A DNA stretch of 42,680 nucleotides from CBDBDZ01 sp965204215 (GCA_965204215.1 CBDBDZ010000003.1:1-42680); one strand, 5' to 3'; positions 24,543-32,182 are shown, counted from the stretch's first letter. Made by a program: numbers and translations. The notes: a model not told the origin generated them from the letters alone.

Positions 24543-25548
24543 AATCTGTATCTCCGCGTAGTGTACCTGGACCGCATTCTACTCCGCATACCGTATTTTC
24601 CAACAGATTTAAATTTTTGACAAGTTCGGGATTTTTAGCCATGAACCCTGTCAGCTGGGTCTGCTGATCAATTTCAGATATTTTGGCTTGCATGCCCCAC
24701 TTGCCATACTTTTTTGCCATTGGTGTACCAAACCTTTGGATTCCATCCTCTAGCCATTCGATATATTCTGCTAGATGAGGATCAAGTTCTTTTATTCTCA
24801 TTTTTTCGCCCTTTGATGCGTATGCACCGCATAGGCACTCGCCGCTAACGCCTAATCCTAAATCATAAGCTGGTGATATTTTTAATCCGTTCTCATGGAC
24901 ATACCTGTATGTTTCTTCTGTGGAATAATAAAAGATAGGTGATGTAAACCATAAGCTTCCATGTTTCTGGATTGGGTGCGGATATTTGCCAAATCTTCTT
25001 TGGGATTCAAATTTTCTGATACCTGACACGAGGACATGATGTTTCTTTGATGCAGTCATTGCAAAGTCTCTCATGGTCGTAAACTTTAGGTATGCCATGA
25101 TAAAGCGATGTGTTTCAGGTCCTGGAAATCCAAACTCTAATGCCTGTGAAGCATACGTAAACTTTGGAACTGGCTCTACTATCTGTAGCGGCCAGCCATA
25201 CTCTTGGCAGATGTCCTTGACAAAATCAACAGACATTTTTAATCCTATATTGGTTTTGATGTGTACGACTTTCTCTAGTTTGTTCATCTCTGCTAGCTTA
25301 TGCGTTACCGTCATACTGTCCTTGCCGCCGCTAAATACCGCATAGAACTTGGTGCGGTGGTGTACCTTTTCTGTCTCTTCTATGATTCCCTCATAGGTAT
25401 GATCAGATACGGGCCAGAAGCTTATGCCGCCGCGATACATTCGTTTTTGGTTTCTGATCTTCACTGGAGGAGTTTTTGATAGTGTTGTTTGTTTGGAATT
25501 TTTTTTAGTAAATAACGTGTTTGTTGATGATGATGTTGCTGACTGCAT
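24535..25548 (-). CDS. PAPS-reductase-family PP-loop enzyme
   Basis: A 337-residue protein. SGGKDS (residues 73-78) is the PP-loop that binds ATP/adenylyl groups, and SGIRKFESQRR (~175-185) is the second family signature. A Cys pair SGECLCG (238-240) replaces the ECGLH motif of true PAPS reductases, so sulfate reduction is unlikely. Viral members of this family are proposed to act in nucleobase/backbone modification (DndC-like sulfur transfer) or tRNA thiolation. Its promoter carries a 23-bp palindrome. Together with two nearby methyltransferases it suggests DNA modification; substrate unknown. Confidence 0.8.
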   Translation of the reverse strand: MQSATSSSTNTLFTKKNSKQTTLSKTPPVKIRNQKRMYRGGISFWPVSDHTYEGIIEETEKVHHRTKFYAVFSGGKDSMTVTHKLAEMNKLEKVVHIKTNIGLKMSVDFVKDICQEYGWPLQIVEPVPKFTYASQALEFGFPGPETHRFIMAYLKFTTMRDFAMTASKKHHVLVSGIRKFESQRRFGKYPHPIQKHGSLWFTSPIFYYSTEETYRYVHENGLKISPAYDLGLGVSGECLCGAYASKGEKMRIKELDPHLAEYIEWLEDGIQRFGTPMAKKYGKWGMQAKISEIDQQTQLTGFMAKNPELVKNLNLLENTVCGVECGPGTLRGDTDYG

Positions 25549-25571
25549 AACGTTACAGTCTGATAATATTA

Positions 25572-25594
25572 AATATATACATGCTGTATATATT
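25572..25594. promoter_or_regulatory. Perfect 23-bp palindrome at the PP-loop promoter
   Basis: AATATATACA and TGTATATATT are perfect 10-bp arms flanking TGC. The element overlaps the TATA region ~28 nt before the ATG at 25548 and also covers the stop codon of the preceding gene. A repressor bound here would block TBP/TFB. Confidence 0.65.
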
Positions 25595-25940
25595 AAAAGT
25601 CAATCTTAAAAATTTCGTTGCGCCTATATCGTATGCCGATCCTAGCTTTGAGCCTTTGAATTTGAATCTTGGTTAGGTATATTGCCCTTTGATTTTTTCG
25701 GATTCTTGATGCTACACCAATCTGATTACGGGGCAATGTTTTTAGCTGTGCTAATACATGCTGATCATAAGCCAAGTCCTGTCTCAAAAATGCAAGCTGT
25801 GCCTTTAGCTGGTTTGTTAGATTCTGTTTTGCGTTTTTTGATTTTCTTGGCATGTTTCTAGCAGCAGCAGCGGCGGCAGACTTGAACTTTGCCCTGGAAT
25901 TTGCCACCGCTTTTGCGCGTGCTGCTGCTGTTATGACCAT
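25593..25940 (-). CDS. Highly basic small protein
   Basis: A 115-residue protein with Ala/Lys/Arg-rich residues 1-35 (AARAKAVANSRAKFKSAAAA), then MPRKSKNAKQ and a long basic helical region (NQIGVASRIRKNQRAIYLTK, QRLKARIGIRYRRN). The alternating basic helices resemble nucleoid- or RNA-binding proteins. It follows the membrane protein by 4 nt. No family recognised. Confidence 0.7.
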   Translation of the reverse strand: MVITAAARAKAVANSRAKFKSAAAAAARNMPRKSKNAKQNLTNQLKAQLAFLRQDLAYDQHVLAQLKTLPRNQIGVASRIRKNQRAIYLTKIQIQRLKARIGIRYRRNEIFKIDF

Positions 25941-25944
25941 CTAA

Positions 25945-26412
25945 TTATACCTCATGCTTGTCATTTTTAAACACTCCTATCTTGGTGCCGACTGCCTTTG
26001 CTCCTGAATCTATGCCCATAACGGTTAGTATTTCCCCCACGATAATCGTAAGATATACTGTTGCAGGGGTTCCGGCAGCAGCTGGCAGATGCTCCATTGA
26101 GGTGGTGACCATTTGCAGCGAAACCAAAAATCCTAAAATTAGTGATACTGCTGTCATGCGGTAGTTATACTGTTTCCGGCCCTGCTTGAATATTGCAATT
26201 ATTGCCTTTAGGGCGATTCCTGTTACTGTGATTCCTATCGCTAGGATTACTGTTTCATCTGAAAGTATGCGGCTGACTATTCCGGTGTTATCCTGTGTTA
26301 TTGGTTCTTGGGCGTATGCTGCTGCAATCGTGATAGTTAGTGCAGCACCTGACACAATCAGGAAAATATACAGTAATGTTGAGATTTTACGATTATTAGG
26401 AATAAAACCCAT
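25945..26412 (-). CDS. Multi-pass membrane protein with AYAQ signal; holin candidate
   Basis: A 155-residue protein. Residues ~10-34 form a signal-like helix ending in AAAYAQ, a cleavage site style I recall as typical of Thaumarchaeota exported proteins. Three further hydrophobic segments follow (~54-76, ~86-106, ~118-137) and the C-terminus is basic (GTKIGVFKNDKHEV). A small multi-helix protein in a viral genome is the usual shape of a holin, but a pilin-like or envelope protein is also possible. A weak TATA box lies ~28 nt upstream. Confidence 0.72.
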   Translation of the reverse strand: MGFIPNNRKISTLLYIFLIVSGAALTITIAAAYAQEPITQDNTGIVSRILSDETVILAIGITVTGIALKAIIAIFKQGRKQYNYRMTAVSLILGFLVSLQMVTTSMEHLPAAAGTPATVYLTIIVGEILTVMGIDSGAKAVGTKIGVFKNDKHEV

Positions 26413-26436
26413 GAAGAAAATTTTGAATTATAGATA

Positions 26437-26610
26437 TTAAGAATTATTTTTCAAGTAATTATATTTGCTTTGGGTTGTTTTTAGTTTTAGGCTGTGTTTT
26501 CGGTAATCATCAATTTCAGGGTGAACCATTGTAAAGTGTGCCTTTAATCCTCTTATGTGTATTGTCTGAAAATATACGCAAAGCTTGCAGCGAAAATATA
26601 GATGGGTCAT
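26437..26610 (-). CDS. C2H2 zinc-finger microprotein (57 aa)
   Basis: The ATG at 26610 shares a base with the methyltransferase stop (TAATG). Residues 8-30 are a canonical finger, CKLC, thirteen residues, H, four residues, H (CX2CX13HX4H). A Lys/Tyr/Asn-rich tail follows. With the 21.9-kb gene this makes two C2H2 fingers in one archaeal virus. Probably DNA-binding; target unknown. Confidence 0.75.
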   Translation of the reverse strand: MTHLYFRCKLCVYFQTIHIRGLKAHFTMVHPEIDDYRKHSLKLKTTQSKYNYLKNNS

Positions 26611-28034
26611 TAAAACATCATGTCCATGTTTTTGTTTCTGTATGCGTTTAGTCTCTTTCTTGCTATCTTAATGTAATCAGGATTCAGCTCAATGCCTACC
26701 CAGCGCAATCCTAGCTTTTCTGCTGCAAGTCCTGTAGTGCCGCCGCCAAAAAAGGGGTCTAATACCGTACCGGATTCCCAGCCTGCACCGCAATCGCATT
26801 TTGAAAATTCTGCATTAATGTCATAAGAGCTTATCGGCTCTCTTGGCTTTTGACACTGACGGCAGACACTTTTTGGGCATGCAGCCTTTAGGATTTTCAT
26901 GGGCAGATCAATGGGGAATAACGCAAAGTGTGCCTCTTTGTACGGTCGGGTATTCATATGAAAAACATTGCCCGGGTTCTTGCCTAATGGGTGGTTAACT
27001 GATAAACCTGTGTTAATGTCGATGTTACCGCTGGTCTTTTTTGACATTGTTTGCGTATGAAACTTGCGATGTGATAAGTCCTTTCTTGGGTGTTGCATGG
27101 TCTTAATGTCCTTGTCCTGTGCCTGGTTTATTGTTGCTGTTGTTTTTGCTCCGGGTCTCTTTTTTGCTGAAAACTGGTTATTGTTTAATGCCTTGTTGTT
27201 GCCGCCGTACCCTTTTCTTAGCTTGTTAATCGGGAGTTCTATTTCCAGTTTTTTCGATTCTAATGTAAGCTGCTGGTGCGGTATCTCTGAATGTTTTAAC
27301 CCCTCCTTTACCGGCTGTGATTTTTCCCTTACTGCATTAATGTTAAAGTAGTATTTCTTGCTCTTTGAAAAAAAGAATATTGATTCCCAGCTGTTTGTAA
27401 ATCTGTCTGTTACTGGTGATGGCATGTGATTTATTTTTACCCAGGGGATATAATTCCGGGCAATCCAGCCATCATCTATGCACTGGATATAGAATCTTTG
27501 GGGTATGCCAATTAGCGACTTTGCAGTTATATCGATTTTTGTTTTTGGCGCTTTATCGAAGGTAAAAGATTCCTTGCATTTTTTTGGGTCGCCTCCTGCG
27601 CCCTTGTGGCTGCCGGCGTATGTATCGCCCAGGTTAATCCATACCGTACCTGTCTGCTTTAATATGCGATGACATTCAGCCATAAGCTTCCTTAGATATC
27701 TAAGATAATCATTATAATCTGGCTCTTTGCCTAGCTGCTGATCTTCATATGTGGCATCACAATCAGGGCATCTGTCAAGCTTAAACTGTCTCTCATTGCC
27801 AAAACTGCCCTTGCTGCCCGCCTGCAATGCAGTAAGCCCCCCACGTTCTTTTCTTGTCTTTCTTCTTATGCTGTCATGTGTGCAGGCGGGGTTATTACCT
27901 CCTGTCCATCTGCCTGTAGTATAATCACGCAAGGCCCAGTATGGCGGGCTAGTTATAATGGTGTCAATACTTTCATTTTTGATTTTTTTAATTTCGGTCA
28001 GGGTATCGCCATTAAAGATGGTGCGGTTATTCAT
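26610..28034 (-). CDS. DNA methyltransferase, SPPY (beta) class, with zinc insertions
   Basis: From ATG 28034 (GAGGT 5 nt upstream; 28046 is an in-frame alternative) it encodes 474 residues. TSPPYW (29-33) is catalytic motif IV and DPFFGGGTTG (from ~426) is the SAM-binding motif I; this order defines the beta class, and SPPY suggests N4-cytosine (N6-adenine possible). CPDCDATY (~88) and CRQCQKP...CDCGAG near 395-420 are Cys pairs likely to bind zinc. A ~150-residue variable middle (HSEIPHQQ ... PLGKNPGNVFHMNTRPY) is the probable target-recognition region. Likely modifies viral DNA against host restriction. Confidence 0.87.
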   Translation of the reverse strand: MNNRTIFNGDTLTEIKKIKNESIDTIITSPPYWALRDYTTGRWTGGNNPACTHDSIRRKTRKERGGLTALQAGSKGSFGNERQFKLDRCPDCDATYEDQQLGKEPDYNDYLRYLRKLMAECHRILKQTGTVWINLGDTYAGSHKGAGGDPKKCKESFTFDKAPKTKIDITAKSLIGIPQRFYIQCIDDGWIARNYIPWVKINHMPSPVTDRFTNSWESIFFFSKSKKYYFNINAVREKSQPVKEGLKHSEIPHQQLTLESKKLEIELPINKLRKGYGGNNKALNNNQFSAKKRPGAKTTATINQAQDKDIKTMQHPRKDLSHRKFHTQTMSKKTSGNIDINTGLSVNHPLGKNPGNVFHMNTRPYKEAHFALFPIDLPMKILKAACPKSVCRQCQKPREPISSYDINAEFSKCDCGAGWESGTVLDPFFGGGTTGLAAEKLGLRWVGIELNPDYIKIARKRLNAYRNKNMDMMF

Positions 28035-28203
28035 GTGATACCTCATCCTGTTTTGTTAGATGGTAAGTGCTTGTTAGGTGGCAAGGGCAAAGGCAGATGT
28101 GTTCGGTCCAGGAACCATCATCATTCTTAAAAAGAGAAATCTTGCAGCACAAGTGATGATTTTTTGTTTGGCAATGATATGAAAATAAATCAGATATTTT
28201 CAT
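28027..28203 (-). CDS. Cys/His microprotein between two methyltransferases (58 aa)
   Basis: ATG 28203 overlaps the TGA of the MT-A70 gene (ATGA); the frame ends at TAA 28027, overlapping the next methyltransferase start by 8 nt. The protein contains CQTKNHHLCC (~11-20) and HICLCPCH (~35-42). Its CxCPCH cluster resembles the CKCWCH cluster at the N-terminus of the adjacent MT-A70 protein, so the two may share a zinc fold. Possible methyltransferase partner. Confidence 0.7.
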   Translation of the reverse strand: MKISDLFSYHCQTKNHHLCCKISLFKNDDGSWTEHICLCPCHLTSTYHLTKQDEVSHE

Positions 28204-28916
28204 ATGTATTCCTCCAATGGATTATTTTTTAGCTTTTCGTCATTACCGAATACATCCCAGCCGTCAATCTTGGTGCGGGCAAACAGTTCTATCCGTGTTC
28301 TTTTGTCGCCGATAAGTTTTGTTATTCTTGATCTGAAAATATCAGGTTTTTGGGAAAATGCCTTTATTTCTGTCTTGATAGTTTCTGTTTCATATATCTG
28401 CCTTACACCAGCTGATAATCTTCGTGGCGGGCTGCCACACGTTGCAATAAGGCAGTATTCACTGTTTGCCCGGGTGTATCGTCCCATACCCATCATTTTG
28501 CTGCCGTTAGCATGTGTCTTGACCCACACGAAACCGCATGTCTTGTACGTAAAACCCCAGGCTCTGATCAGTTTCTGAATTTCCTGTAAATGTGTCCACG
28601 TACCCCAGCAGAATAATATGCAGTCATCTGATGTGATCTCTCTTATTGGCATACTGCAAAGTGCATCTATTGACATTGTGTCGTAATGGCAGCCAGCTCC
28701 CCTGTTGCCACTAGTAGCTTTATCCTGATATGACCAGGGGGGGTCTGCATAGATAACCTCATATTTTTTGCCTGACTGTATAATTTCATCAAAGTCTGTA
28801 AATGTTTGGTCGCCATGACACCAACATTTGCAATCTTTTATCTCGCTACACTCGGCATAATGATCTCCTGTGTAACAAGCATAGGCTATCTTCTGTCCAT
28901 GTTTCATAACATACAT
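28200..28916 (-). CDS. MT-A70-family N6-adenine methyltransferase
   Basis: A 238-residue enzyme. YADPPW (56-61) is the catalytic DPPW motif; SGNRGAGCHYDTMSIDALC and ILFCWGTWTHLQEIQKLIRA are conserved MT-A70 blocks, and RANSEYCLIATCGSPPRR plus ARTKIDGWDVFGN complete the family pattern. Residues ~13-34 add a Cys/His cluster (CYTGDHYAEC, CKCWCH) not part of the core, probably a zinc module for DNA binding. A TAATG overlap couples it to the upstream microprotein. Expected to methylate adenine in DNA. Confidence 0.87.
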   Translation of the reverse strand: MYVMKHGQKIAYACYTGDHYAECSEIKDCKCWCHGDQTFTDFDEIIQSGKKYEVIYADPPWSYQDKATSGNRGAGCHYDTMSIDALCSMPIREITSDDCILFCWGTWTHLQEIQKLIRAWGFTYKTCGFVWVKTHANGSKMMGMGRYTRANSEYCLIATCGSPPRRLSAGVRQIYETETIKTEIKAFSQKPDIFRSRITKLIGDKRTRIELFARTKIDGWDVFGNDEKLKNNPLEEYI

Positions 28917-29092
28917 TATTTATCACTCTCGCATATTTTACAATCTTTATCATGTGCATGAAAGGATAACACGTAAGAGTTTTCCAAGTCTGTAATCATG
29001 TCTGCTGCATCATCACCAAACTGTTCAATAAATTTTTTCTTAGCACCAAGAAATAACTTTATCAAATCTTTTTTTTCTTCGCATTCTTTCAT
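28916..29092 (-). CDS. Cys/His microprotein upstream of MT-A70 (58 aa)
   Basis: ATG at 29092, stop TAA ending at 28916 and sharing a base with the MT-A70 ATG. The 58 residues form two helices (KDLIKLFLGAKKKFIEQFG, DAADMITDLENSYVL) followed by HAHDKDCKIC, a HxH...CxxC metal motif. Tight coupling to the methyltransferase suggests a shared role. No family recognised. Confidence 0.68.
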   Translation of the reverse strand: MKECEEKKDLIKLFLGAKKKFIEQFGDDAADMITDLENSYVLSFHAHDKDCKICESDK

Positions 29093-29099
29093 TTTGGCT

Positions 29100-29495
29100 T
29101 TAACTCATTCTCTTGTTGCGTGCTGCAACTGCTGTTTGGTTTAATCTGTCAATTAACGCATCAAGTTCGGGATTCGGCTTGCGTTCCATTGGGTCTTTTT
29201 GGGCAGTGCAGTATGTCTGCCCATGTGGGTGTAAAAGGCCGCAGCTGATGCACTCGTAATGGGTTCGGCATCTGCACTCACACTCTTGATTTTTGCACTT
29301 GTCATGGAATACCGCCTCTTTGGTTTTTTTATCGACTGTAACATAACAATGAATCTTTTTGCTGCAAGTAGTGCAGTAATACTTTCTTCTTTGAGAGTTT
29401 GCTCCCTCTACCAGCTTGATACCAGTTCCTGATGCTATACCTATCACGGTTTCATCCCTACCGTCAAACTCTATACGAATATCCTTAGCTTTCAT
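29100..29495 (-). CDS. Multi-cysteine zinc protein
   Basis: A 131-residue protein. After a beta-rich N-terminus (DIRIEFDGRDETVIGIASGT) come CTTCSKKIHC (~42), HDKCKNQECECRC (~70), HYECISCGLLHPH (~85) and C. About ten Cys and four His could bind two or more zinc ions in a ribbon array. Its start overlaps the upstream TGA (ATGA). Function unknown; likely nucleic-acid-binding. Confidence 0.75.
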   Translation of the reverse strand: MKAKDIRIEFDGRDETVIGIASGTGIKLVEGANSQRRKYYCTTCSKKIHCYVTVDKKTKEAVFHDKCKNQECECRCRTHYECISCGLLHPHGQTYCTAQKDPMERKPNPELDALIDRLNQTAVAARNKRMS

Positions 29496-29878
29496 AGTTC
29501 ATTACCTCTTTTGTCGTGTAGTCTTAGCACGTTATTCAGGTGTGCATCTAATATTTTGTATTCTTTTTTGTCCAGTGACTTTAGATATTTCTTCCAGGTA
29601 GTAGTATCTGCATCTATTGCTGGAATCTTTTTATCACTGGTAAATACCTGAATACTTTTTTGGACCGAATCAAAATTATCCAAAAATTGCTCATATAGAT
29701 TATTTAGAATTGATGAGATGTTGCTGCCCTCCCTCCCTGCTATTTCCTGCAAAATCTCAAATTTCTCTAGATCATAAATGATAACATGTTTGCCATCCTG
29801 TCTCTTTTCTATTGACTTGTGCCTCTTTTTGAGAATTTTCACTATATAGGCATTCTTTTTAATTTGAACTAACTCCAA
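29492..29878 (-). CDS. Basic helical protein, first of a short cluster
   Basis: A 128-residue protein that starts at TTG (29878) with AAAGGAG ~10 nt before it, so unlike most genes behind a promoter here it has a leader and a Shine-Dalgarno site. Residues 1-45 (KKNAYIVKILKKRHKSIEKR) are basic; 45-75 (LQEIAGREGSNISSILNNLY) resembles a ribbon-helix-helix or small helix-turn-helix pair. The C-terminus is a long charged helix. Possibly a regulator. Confidence 0.68.
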   Translation of the reverse strand: MELVQIKKNAYIVKILKKRHKSIEKRQDGKHVIIYDLEKFEILQEIAGREGSNISSILNNLYEQFLDNFDSVQKSIQVFTSDKKIPAIDADTTTWKKYLKSLDKKEYKILDAHLNNVLRLHDKRGNEL

Positions 29879-29931
29879 AATTAAAAACTCCTTTTTTTAT
29901 TTTTTAATAATAATAATAATATGATATATTT

Positions 29932-29961
29932 CATGTATGTATGTATGTATGTATGTACATG
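29932..29961. repeat. ATGT microsatellite bounded by CATGTA/TACATG
   Basis: A run of six ATGT units begins with CATGTA and ends with TACATG, so the block is bounded by inverted arms of the CATGTA motif found at other promoters. It lies in the 163-bp gap 29879-30041, upstream of the TTG-started gene. It may be an expanded operator. Confidence 0.6.
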
Positions 29962-29993
29962 GTTATTTTCTGTACCTTCATCTGTGTTTTTTT

Positions 29994-30029
29994 GAGTGGA
30001 AATAAGGGTTTTGTGACTGGAGTGGAAAT
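29994..30029. repeat. Direct repeat GAGTGGAAAT, 26-bp spacing
   Basis: GAGTGGAAAT occurs at 29994-30003 and again at 30020-30029, in the same gap as the ATGT microsatellite. The spacing is about two and a half helical turns. Possible regulator-binding pair upstream of the promoter at ~29.92 kb. Confidence 0.45.
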
Positions 30030-30041
30030 TAAAGGGGGTCA

Positions 30042-30290
30042 TTAATTGAACCTCTCGTTACGATCTTTGATTATTTCGTTGATTTTTTGAGCTAAAACTC
30101 TGATTTTGATGTTATCGAACTGCTGTAATGGCAGATCAGGTATCTGATACTTTTTTGATTTTTTTAATTTCTCTTTCTCGCATTTTTTCATTAAATCTTC
30201 TAGTGCAGCCCTTACTATTGGGACGGCTCCCCTGTCCAGATTTTTTATTGCAATATCGCAGAATACAATCACTGCATCTACATGAACCAT
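30042..30290 (-). CDS. Small basic helical protein
   Basis: An 82-residue protein, mostly helical (AVPIVRAALEDLMKKCEKEK, IRVLAQKINEIIKDRNERFN). ATG 30290 shares a base with the stop of the hidden upstream gene (TAATG). It ends the tightly overlapped run of genes that begins near 32.66 kb. Function unknown. Confidence 0.7.
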   Translation of the reverse strand: MVHVDAVIVFCDIAIKNLDRGAVPIVRAALEDLMKKCEKEKLKKSKKYQIPDLPLQQFDNIKIRVLAQKINEIIKDRNERFN

Positions 30291-30463
30291 TATCTTGTCA
30301 ACCTCTTTATGCAGTCTTTACATTTTGGCTTGGTATTCTGATGATCTGCATGTCCGAATGGCATGGGTTCCCCGCATACTGCATAAAATCTGTAATTATC
30401 ATCAGACAAAAAATGCAATACCTTCGTATATGGTGTTTGGACCCATTCGCCTGATTTATTCAT
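30290..30463 (-). CDS. Zinc-binding microprotein (57 aa)
   Basis: ATG 30463 overlaps the upstream TGA (ATGA) and the TAA overlaps the next ATG by one base. The product starts with an aromatic segment (SGEWVQTPYTKVLHFLSDDN) and has C30 (AVCGEPMPFGHADH) and KCKDC (~48-51), consistent with a four-ligand CX17-18CX2C/H site. Exact coupling on both sides makes this a confident call despite the length. Confidence 0.72.
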   Translation of the reverse strand: MNKSGEWVQTPYTKVLHFLSDDNYRFYAVCGEPMPFGHADHQNTKPKCKDCIKRLTR

Positions 30464-30684
30464 TTTTTCTCTAACTCCCTTAGATGTTCATCTAACATCT
30501 TATGCCTCTTTTTTGTGTCTTTTTCGAATCCCCTTATGTGTTTCTCGATTATTTTTTTTAAATGAATCCAATCCTTTATCATCATCTGTGGATTATCATC
30601 TGGCAGAATTATAACCGAATCCTTAATTATGAATTTGACGATACTGAAAGGTTTTTTGGTTTTATTAGTAACTGCAATCTTCAT
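30460..30684 (-). CDS. Small basic protein
   Basis: A 74-residue protein: a beta-rich first half (TNKTKKPFSIVKFIIKDSVI) and a charged C-terminal helix (HIRGFEKDTKKRHKMLDEHL). It overlaps neighbours by four bases on each side. Its C-terminus resembles that of 29492-29878 (KKEYKILDAHL) in length and charge only. Function unknown. Confidence 0.68.
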   Translation of the reverse strand: MKIAVTNKTKKPFSIVKFIIKDSVIILPDDNPQMMIKDWIHLKKIIEKHIRGFEKDTKKRHKMLDEHLRELEKK

Positions 30685-30914
30685 TTTTTCTCTAACCCCT
30701 TTTTTCTTTGTTGGTTTTTGATATAGTCATACGTGTCGTTAAATGCAAAACAAAAACCAATATGCAGACATGAGCTGCTGCCACACGTAAAACACCATAA
30801 TTTATTTTCTCGATCATCATCAAAACAAATTTTGGCAACTTCCATTATTACTGAATCATATACCAATAAATTGTCATCAGTTGGACATCTTCTTTGCAGC
30901 TGCGGCCAGATCAA
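30681..30914 (-). CDS. Small Cys-rich protein
   Basis: A 77-residue protein with WCFTCGSSSCLHIGFC (residues ~40-55), four Cys and a His in a tight cluster suited to one zinc ion. The N-terminus has another Cys (QRRC) and the C-terminus is Lys-rich. ATGA overlaps join it to both neighbours. Function unknown. Confidence 0.7.
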   Translation of the reverse strand: MIWPQLQRRCPTDDNLLVYDSVIMEVAKICFDDDRENKLWCFTCGSSSCLHIGFCFAFNDTYDYIKNQQRKKGLEKK

Positions 30915-31339
30915 TGCAGCAAGCCCCCGTTGTTTAGCACGTTATACACCTTTAGATGATTTAGATAATACTTTGGAGGTGTCTTTGTTTTGTGTGGCCC
31001 TGATTTTACCTGCATTGTTGTTGAGATTAATCCAAGTCCTAATAGCTCTGAAATTCTTGCGTTAAATGGCCCTTCGTTTAGCATTAGACCCCAGCTGGTT
31101 AGCTTGTGCCTTAGCTCTGTTTTTTCAAAAGCAGAATTTCTTAAATCATCATGGGACATCCAGACAGTTAGAATTTTCTGACATTCGGGATTTAATTTTT
31201 TCCAGTCTGCCACATATGAGGCCCCGCCCCCGCCCTTTCTCTTGACATGCACTGCATTGTTACAGTGCGGGCATGTGATTATGTTATTGTGAATTATTAC
31301 GGGCTTTTCTGCTGCGGTTAACCTGCTGCTGCTAATCAT
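30911..31339 (-). CDS. Zinc-ribbon plus winged-helix regulator candidate
   Basis: From ATG 31339 it encodes 142 residues (31357 is an in-frame alternative; both overlap the preceding gene). CPHC (~22-25) is one Cys pair. Residues ~50-125 look like a winged helix (KILTVWMSHDDLRNSAFEKT, LTSWGLMLNEGPFNARISEL, LGLGLISTTMQV, KYYLNHLKVY), which would bind DNA. Likely a transcription regulator of the early region. Confidence 0.65.
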   Translation of the reverse strand: MISSSRLTAAEKPVIIHNNIITCPHCNNAVHVKRKGGGGASYVADWKKLNPECQKILTVWMSHDDLRNSAFEKTELRHKLTSWGLMLNEGPFNARISELLGLGLISTTMQVKSGPHKTKTPPKYYLNHLKVYNVLNNGGLLH

Positions 31340-31559
31340 TTTTTTTAGTTTCCTCATTGTTTAGTATTTCACCAGTGCAGTTTTTGCATAGCTTGCCATG
31401 AATATTGATGGCATCAATCAATGTTTCAACGACCAGCTTCTTACCATGCTCTGTAAGAATAATCTGCCTAGAGAAATTTTTATAAAAAGGCTCCGAAAAA
31501 TGCTCTTTAGCTATGTATAGCTGCTTGCGATACTCTTGGAATCTGTAACAACTGATCAT
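31332..31559 (-). CDS. Small unknown protein
   Basis: A 75-residue protein with helical segments (HFSEPFYKNFSRQIILTEHG, LVVETLIDAINIHGK) and one CxxC (CKNC) near the C-terminus. Coupled by ATGA to the upstream gene. The second half resembles the wing/helix end of small winged-helix proteins, but this is weak. Confidence 0.65.
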   Translation of the reverse strand: MISCYRFQEYRKQLYIAKEHFSEPFYKNFSRQIILTEHGKKLVVETLIDAINIHGKLCKNCTGEILNNEETKKND

Positions 31560-32182
31560 TTTTTCTGCTGCTGCTCCATTAATTCGTCATAAATCAGCTT
31601 GGTAAACTGTCCGATCATACTGCCATTAGGTGTTACACCATCGGCATTTAGAGCCATGATCTTTTTTGTTATTTGTGTATTGAGCATATACAGAAATTCT
31701 GTTTTTGCGTGTATTAGCGATAAAAGTTCCTTGTCTATATTGTCCTCTACCTTTTGTTTTTTTGCAGCTTCGGCCTGTATCTGTTTCTGCCTGTTTTTTA
31801 GCCATTCTTCACTGCTTGTAGGGGTATTACTACTATTACTATTATTAGCAGCAGCTGGCGGCTTTGCCGTGGTCTGTAGCTTCTGCTGCTGTGTAGTTTC
31901 ACCTGTTGCGTGCTGCTGCAAGTGTTGCATCCATGCATCTTTTTGCTCCTGTACGCCGCTGTCAACTGTCATCTCTTTTTGACATTCCTGGCAGACTGCT
32001 CTACATACTGTTTTTTGCAGCTTAAACTCATAAAAATAATGTGTCTTGCCTGCATACTTGCCCATCACATTTTGCCATTGTAGTTTTGCTGGATAATTTC
32101 CCGAAGCTGGTAGCTTGTTGCATTTTAACAGACTGTTACAAAATGGGCAAACTTCATCTATGCCTTCTGCCTTAGCTTTCAT
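31556..32182 (-). CDS. Zinc-finger protein with Gln/Thr/Asn linker
   Basis: A 208-residue protein. CPFC (~12), C19, CRAVCQEC (~58-65) and H90/H93 give two possible metal sites in the first 95 residues. A low-complexity linker follows (ATGETTQQQKLQTTAKPPAA, NNSNSSNTPTSSEE), then a basic coiled coil (KNRQKQIQAEAAKKQKVEDN) and an amphipathic C-terminal helix. A linker joining a zinc head to a helical tail suggests a nucleic-acid-binding oligomer. Function unknown. Confidence 0.72.
   Translation of the reverse strand: MKAKAEGIDEVCPFCNSLLKCNKLPASGNYPAKLQWQNVMGKYAGKTHYFYEFKLQKTVCRAVCQECQKEMTVDSGVQEQKDAWMQHLQQHATGETTQQQKLQTTAKPPAAANNSNSSNTPTSSEEWLKNRQKQIQAEAAKKQKVEDNIDKELLSLIHAKTEFLYMLNTQITKKIMALNADGVTPNGSMIGQFTKLIYDELMEQQQKK

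Noticed and set aside
24535..25548. True assimilatory PAPS reductase (cysH) as auxiliary metabolic gene
   Set aside because: The C-terminal ECGLH-type motif is absent and no other sulfur genes are present; DNA/RNA modification is likelier.
29881..30041. Transposon end or insertion sequence at microsatellite
   Set aside because: No transposase, terminal inverted repeats or target duplication; simple ATGT and AAT repeats explain the pattern.
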